Both the position numbers and the translations under genes were made by a program. A model generated the notes under the pieces. It was given only the letters and a program-made list of their open reading frames with translations. It did not search any database and was not told the origin of the DNA. A stretch of 34,666 bases of DNA from Immundisolibacter sp. (GTDB lineage: Bacteria; Pseudomonadota; Gammaproteobacteria; Immundisolibacterales; Immundisolibacteraceae): the NCBI RefSeq assembly GCF_041601295.1, contig NZ_JBFIII010000020.1, positions 1-34,666 of the forward strand. Direction: 5' to 3'. Below, piece by piece: positions 31,527-34,666 of the stretch. Position 1 is the first letter of the stretch. Each line of letters opens with the position of its first letter.

Positions 31527-32020
31527 TGGTCAGCCCTGAACAACACCTTGTCGCTTCGGCGGTGATTTTTCGGGAGGCCGACTGCCTGGACCGCTGGCAG
31601 TGGCAGGACTGGCTGGACATGTTCACCGACGACTGCGAGTTCTGGTGTCCGGCCTGGGTGGACGAGGAACAGCTCGGTGACGACCCGGACCGCTACGTAT
31701 CGTTTTTCTACCTCAGCGGCCGGGCGGCTCTTGGCGACCGCGTGTTTCGCGTCGAATCGGGCCTGACGCCGTTCGTCACACCCTTACCGCGCACCTGTCA
31801 CGTCATCAGCAACCTGCACGTGACGGCGCTGGACGCCACACAGATGCAGGTCAGCAGCCACTGGCAGACCAGCACCTACCACCGGCGGGTAACGGTTCAC
31901 TTGTTCGGTTTCTACGAGCACACGCTGGTGCTGGACGACGGGCGCTGGCGTATCGCGCGCAAGAAGATCACCTTGCTGAATGATCATCTCGATTTGCCGA
32001 TCGATTTCAACCAAATCTGA
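31526..32020 (+). CDS. Ring-hydroxylating dioxygenase, beta subunit
   Basis: The small (164-residue) subunit forms the alpha3beta3 hexamer with the Rieske subunit and has a cystatin/NTF2-like fold. Family features are FREADCLDRWQWQDWLDMFTDDCEFWCPAW near the N-terminus, PRTCHVISN, and the C-terminal block FGFYEHTLVLDDGRWRIARKKITLLND. That last block is very like the end of benzoate and anthranilate dioxygenase beta subunits. The ATG at 31526 overlaps the alpha stop by one base. The decarboxylase-like gene follows after 20 bases with GGAGGGG before its start. Confidence 0.93.
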   Translation: MVSPEQHLVASAVIFREADCLDRWQWQDWLDMFTDDCEFWCPAWVDEEQLGDDPDRYVSFFYLSGRAALGDRVFRVESGLTPFVTPLPRTCHVISNLHVTALDATQMQVSSHWQTSTYHRRVTVHLFGFYEHTLVLDDGRWRIARKKITLLNDHLDLPIDFNQI

Positions 32021-32040
32021 CCAACTGGAGGGGAGACACC

Positions 32041-32565
32041 ATGGCAAAGACTGATCCGCGCATGCAAAAGGCGCTGCAAATGCTGCGCGCCATCGAGGAC
32101 AAGGACGCCGCCGATGCGGTGGTCAGCGTGCTGAACGAACTGGCGCCCGACTACGCCAAGGCGACCATTGCCTACGCCTTCGGCGACACCTATGCGCGCA
32201 CCAAGCAGCTGGCCCTGCGTGATCGCGAGATCACCACTATTGCTGCTCTGGCGGCGATGGGCAACGCCCTGCCACAGCTTAAGGTGCACATCCGAAGCGG
32301 CTTGAAAGTGGGCCTGTCGCAGCAGGAAATCGTGGAGATCATCGGCCATGTCGGCGTCTATGCCGGCTTTCCGGCGGCTGCCAATGCCTACTTTGCGATG
32401 AAGGAAGCTCTGACTGAAAGCGCGGCCGCGCGCAAGGCTGCCGCGGCCAAGGCCGGGTCGGCCAAGCCCGCTGCAGGCACGGTCAAGGCCGTGAAGGCGA
32501 AGCCGGCCAAGGCCGGACCGATTAAAGCCAAGGCCAAGCCGGCCAGGCCCGGCAAGAAGGGCTGA
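32041..32565 (+). CDS. Carboxymuconolactone decarboxylase family protein with H1-like tail
   Basis: The 174-residue protein has a carboxymuconolactone decarboxylase domain (about residues 25-125). Its core REITTIAALAAMGNALPQLKVH, GLSQQEIVEIIGHVGVYAGFPAAANAY resembles PcaC, the gamma-carboxymuconolactone decarboxylase of the protocatechuate branch of the beta-ketoadipate pathway. It lacks the CxxC pair of AhpD-type members. From residue 126 it continues into an Ala/Lys/Pro tail (AAAKAGSAKPAAG, KAVKAKPAKAGPIKAKAK) like histone H1, which is not usual for the family. The first 30 residues are shared with the Lys/Ala/Pro protein at 29272. GGAGGGG lies before the ATG. It lies between dioxygenase and dehydrogenase genes, so a role in ring-product breakdown is plausible; the exact reaction is inference. 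Confidence 0.88.
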   Translation: MAKTDPRMQKALQMLRAIEDKDAADAVVSVLNELAPDYAKATIAYAFGDTYARTKQLALRDREITTIAALAAMGNALPQLKVHIRSGLKVGLSQQEIVEIIGHVGVYAGFPAAANAYFAMKEALTESAAARKAAAAKAGSAKPAAGTVKAVKAKPAKAGPIKAKAKPARPGKKG

Positions 32566-32569
32566 GCCG

Positions 32570-33451
32570 ATGGATACGGCGCTCGGTTTCGTCGGGCTGG
32601 GCACCATGGGCCTGCCCATGTCCGGCCACCTGGCGCGCGCCGGATATCGGGTGCTGGGCTACGACCCGGTGGCGTCGACGCTTGGCGCGGCGGTTGCGCA
32701 GGGACTCACGGCCTGCGCCGATGCGGTCGCGGTTGGGCGCGAGGCGCAGATTGTTTTCACTTGCCTGCCCAGCCAGAAAGTAGTCCGCGCCACGGTGGAG
32801 GCGCTGTTGGGCACCATGCAGCCAGGCGGTGCCATCGTCGATTGCAGCACTATCAGCCCGCAGCTGGCCGGCGAGCTGGCGCAGATCACGGCAGCGCGTG
32901 ATATCGGTTTTCTGGACGCGCCACTGAGCGGCGCCGGTTCCGGCGCACAGGCCGCCACGCTCAGCATCATGGTGGGCGGCGAGGCGGCCGTGTTCGAGCG
33001 CGTGCGGCCGATGTTGGCCCTGATGGGTCGCAATATCTTTCATCTGGGGCCGGTCGGCAGCGGTCAGACCGCCAAGTTGTGCCAGAACCTGATCCTGGTC
33101 TCCACCCTGTCCGGGGTCATGGAGTCGGTGGCGCTCGGTCGGGCCGTCGGCATCGAGCCACAACGCCTGCTGGAGGTCATGGACACCTGCCTGGCCCCGA
33201 CGCGCGTCATGGATGTGCTGGTCAAGCCCAAGTTCGACGGTCGCGTGCCTTTCGACCACAGCACAGACGGCCTGACCATGAGTTGCAAGGACATTACCCT
33301 GGTGCGCGAACTGGCCGAGCGGGCCGGCGTCACACTGCCCGTCGGTAGTTTGATACAGAGCCTGTACGCGCAGGCGGTGGCCAAGGGCCACGGAAACCAG
33401 GATCTGCTGGCCTGGTACGAGCTGATCGAACAGGGCGTTTTCGACCGCTGA
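32570..33451 (+). CDS. 3-hydroxyisobutyrate dehydrogenase-like NAD(P)-dependent oxidoreductase
   Basis: The 293-residue protein belongs to the beta-hydroxyacid dehydrogenase family. It has the Rossmann motif GFVGLGTMGLPM (residues 6-17), TCLPSQKVV, DCSTISP (91-97) and the substrate-binding DAPLSGAGSGAQAATL (116-131). GSGQTAKLCQN holds catalytic Lys169. Family members oxidise 3-hydroxyisobutyrate, tartronate semialdehyde, 6-phosphogluconate-like or hydroxymethylglutarate-like acids; the true substrate is not clear. It starts four bases after the stop of the decarboxylase-like gene, so it is in the same operon as the dioxygenase subunits. Its end is followed by two inverted repeats. Confidence 0.92.
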   Translation: MDTALGFVGLGTMGLPMSGHLARAGYRVLGYDPVASTLGAAVAQGLTACADAVAVGREAQIVFTCLPSQKVVRATVEALLGTMQPGGAIVDCSTISPQLAGELAQITAARDIGFLDAPLSGAGSGAQAATLSIMVGGEAAVFERVRPMLALMGRNIFHLGPVGSGQTAKLCQNLILVSTLSGVMESVALGRAVGIEPQRLLEVMDTCLAPTRVMDVLVKPKFDGRVPFDHSTDGLTMSCKDITLVRELAERAGVTLPVGSLIQSLYAQAVAKGHGNQDLLAWYELIEQGVFDR

Positions 33452-33463
33452 TCGGCGCGCGAT

Positions 33464-33495
33464 GTTTGCCACGGGTGGCAAACTGGTCGGACCAG
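33464..33495. promoter_or_regulatory. Two adjacent inverted repeats upstream of glucokinase
   Basis: GTTTGCCAC-GG-GTGGCAAAC (33464-33483) is a perfect 9-bp inverted repeat. It runs straight into CTGGTC-G-GACCAG (33483-33495), a second perfect one, sharing one base. They lie 12 bases after the dehydrogenase stop and 21 bases before the glucokinase start. No T run follows, so a terminator is unlikely; the symmetry fits operator sites for a dimeric regulator. The regulator is unknown. Confidence 0.5.
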
Positions 33496-33516
33496 GCTTG
33501 ATCGGGGTAAACGTCC

Positions 33517-34476
33517 ATGGAACTGCTGGCCGGCGATATCGGCGGCACCAAAACCTTGCTGTTGCGCGCTCGCTGGCGTGACGGCCAAGCGCAGGTGCTG
33601 GCCGAGAAACGCTTCGATAGCGCCGCCTATGCCGACCTGGCCGACATGGTGCGCGAATTCCTGGCCGGCGCGTGCGCACCGGTTGCCGCCTGCCTCGCGG
33701 TGGCCGGACCCGTGCAGCCGGCACCGGGCGGCGGCACCCAGGCGCGCATCACCAATTTGCCTTGGCAGCTAGACAGTCGGCGGCTGGCGCAAACGCTTGG
33801 CATCGCGCGGCTACACCTGATCAACGACCTCGCCGCTGTCGGCTACGGTCTGGACCTGCTCGCACCCAGCGACCTGGTCGAGCTGCAGGCTGGCCAGGTG
33901 CAAGCGGGTAGCCTGCGTGCGGTCCTGGGCATCGGTACCGGGCTGGGCATGGCCCTGGTTGCGCCAGCGGCGGGGTCTGGGCGTGTGTTTCCTAGCGAAG
34001 CCGGTCATGTGGATTTTGCCCCTCAGGACGCCCGCCAGGTACAGCTACGGGAGTTCGTGCGCCAGCGTCTGGGCGGGGGGCGCGTGTCGTGCGAGCGCCT
34101 GGTGTCCGGATCGGGCCTGGCGCTGCACTACGAATTCCTCGGCGGCGACGCGGTCAGTCCGGATACCGTTGCCGCACGCGCTGTGGCCGGGGATGCACTG
34201 GCCGCCGAGGCCATGACCCTGTTCGCCACCGTATGTGGCGCAGCTATCGGCAATCTGACCCTGACCTGTCTGCCGTTCGGAGGGCTGTACCTGGCCGGCG
34301 GCGTGGTGCAAAAGAATCTGTCGCTGTTTGGCGGCAGCGTGTTCCTGGATGCCGTCCGCGACAAGGGCCGCATGGAAGCAGTAGTGAGGCAGGTGCCGAT
34401 TTATGCAATCACCGAGCCGCGCATCGGCCTGCTGGGTGCCGCGCGCTATGCCACCTTGGAAAATGCGGATGTTTGA
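33517..34476 (+). CDS. glk: Glucokinase
   Basis: Glucokinase phosphorylates glucose with ATP to glucose 6-phosphate in the cytoplasm. The 319-residue protein has the phosphate-binding motif GDIGGTKT (6-13), AVAGPV and ITNLPWQLD. The catalytic-site NDLAAVGYG, IGTGLGMAL, FPSEAGHVDFAP and VSGSGLALHYEF follow the Glk family. LYLAGGVVQKN lies in the C-terminal lobe. The length is close to that of E. coli Glk (321). It has no ROK-type zinc motif. The ATG at 33517 has only a weak Shine-Dalgarno (GGGG). It lies 65 bases downstream of the catabolic operon, behind two inverted repeats, and probably has its own regulation. Confidence 0.93.
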   Translation: MELLAGDIGGTKTLLLRARWRDGQAQVLAEKRFDSAAYADLADMVREFLAGACAPVAACLAVAGPVQPAPGGGTQARITNLPWQLDSRRLAQTLGIARLHLINDLAAVGYGLDLLAPSDLVELQAGQVQAGSLRAVLGIGTGLGMALVAPAAGSGRVFPSEAGHVDFAPQDARQVQLREFVRQRLGGGRVSCERLVSGSGLALHYEFLGGDAVSPDTVAARAVAGDALAAEAMTLFATVCGAAIGNLTLTCLPFGGLYLAGGVVQKNLSLFGGSVFLDAVRDKGRMEAVVRQVPIYAITEPRIGLLGAARYATLENADV

Positions 34477-34576
34477 TCGCGGTATGCCGTGGAGCCGCCC
34501 TGGACCGCGCGGCGCCAGAAGCCGGGTTGAGTCTGGTCAACGTCGCCTGCACGTGGCGCGGCTAAGGTGACGACAA

Positions 34577-34592
34577 GGCGCCGTACGGCGCC
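34577..34592. promoter_or_regulatory. Perfect 16-base palindrome
   Basis: GGCGCCGTACGGCGCC is identical to its own reverse complement. It lies 24 bases before the start of the last gene and about 100 bases after glucokinase. No T tract follows (CGTCATTATCTT), so it could be an operator or a hairpin in the leader. The function is not established. Confidence 0.4.
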
Positions 34593-34616
34593 CGTCATTA
34601 TCTTGCGGAGCCTGCC

Positions 34617-34666
34617 ATGACCGGATCCCACAAAACGCCTGATGCCCCGCACCATGGCCGGCACGA
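34617..34666 (+). CDS. Start of an unidentified gene (truncated by window end)
   Basis: An ATG at 34617 has GCGGAG at a good distance upstream and opens a frame to the window edge: MTGSHKTPDAPHHGRH. Only 16 codons are visible, too few to name the product. Confidence 0.45.
   Translation, partial: MTGSHKTPDAPHHGRH

Noticed and set aside
32522..33724. 400-codon minus-strand open frame
   Set aside because: It is antisense to the dehydrogenase and the glucokinase start, both well supported by motifs.

Overview
The window reads as a chromosomal segment of a GC-rich gammaproteobacterium. The evidence is gene content and order: queG, nnr-tsaE-amidase-mutL, miaA-hfq-hflX-hflK-hflC-DUF2065-purA, rnr-rlmB and rpsF-rpsR-rplI are the same sets that sit together in Escherichia coli and relatives. 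HisZ, PilS/PilR and a MutL with an endonuclease-type motif point away from the enterics. A lineage that degrades aromatic compounds (for example near Immundisolibacter) would fit, but that is a guess from gene content only.

Bases 1-15000 are almost entirely minus-strand housekeeping genes. Read in the direction of transcription they are miaA, hfq, hflX, hflK, hflC, a DUF2065 protein, hisZ and purA; then rnr and rlmB, closed by a hairpin terminator; then rpsF, rpsR, a DUF2232-like membrane protein, rplI, dnaB and the start of radA, which runs off the left edge. One tRNA-Leu(CAG) with its own promoter and terminator lies on the plus strand between rnr and purA. The rpsF leader can fold so that its Shine-Dalgarno sequence is paired.

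Bases 15000-26250 are mostly plus strand. A tightly overlapped cinA-pilS-pilR set is followed by queG (minus, ending 6 bases from pilR). An overlapping run nnr-tsaE-amiC-mutL comes next, then dedA. Compared with the enteric order, the miaA-to-purA block is inverted and separated from mutL. PilS and PilR both carry a substitution in a core catalytic motif (Gln after the phosphoacceptor His; Asp for a Walker A Gly).

Bases 26300-33450 are accessory and catabolic. They hold an LLM-type flavin oxidoreductase, an ACMSD-family metal-dependent decarboxylase/hydrolase, about 750 bases with no convincing gene, and a Lys/Ala/Pro-repeat protein. A compact plus-strand set follows: Rieske dioxygenase alpha and beta subunits, a carboxymuconolactone-decarboxylase-family protein with a histone-H1-like tail, and a 3-hydroxyisobutyrate-dehydrogenase-like enzyme. 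The most unusual point is that the stand-alone Lys/Ala/Pro protein starts with the same 30-residue N-terminus (17 of 30 identical) as the carboxymuconolactone decarboxylase-like protein and has the same kind of tail. It looks like a paralogue that lost the enzyme domain.

Bases 33450-34666 hold two back-to-back inverted repeats, a glucokinase gene, a 16-base perfect palindrome and the first codons of another gene. I saw no IS element, prophage, CRISPR array or rRNA gene.
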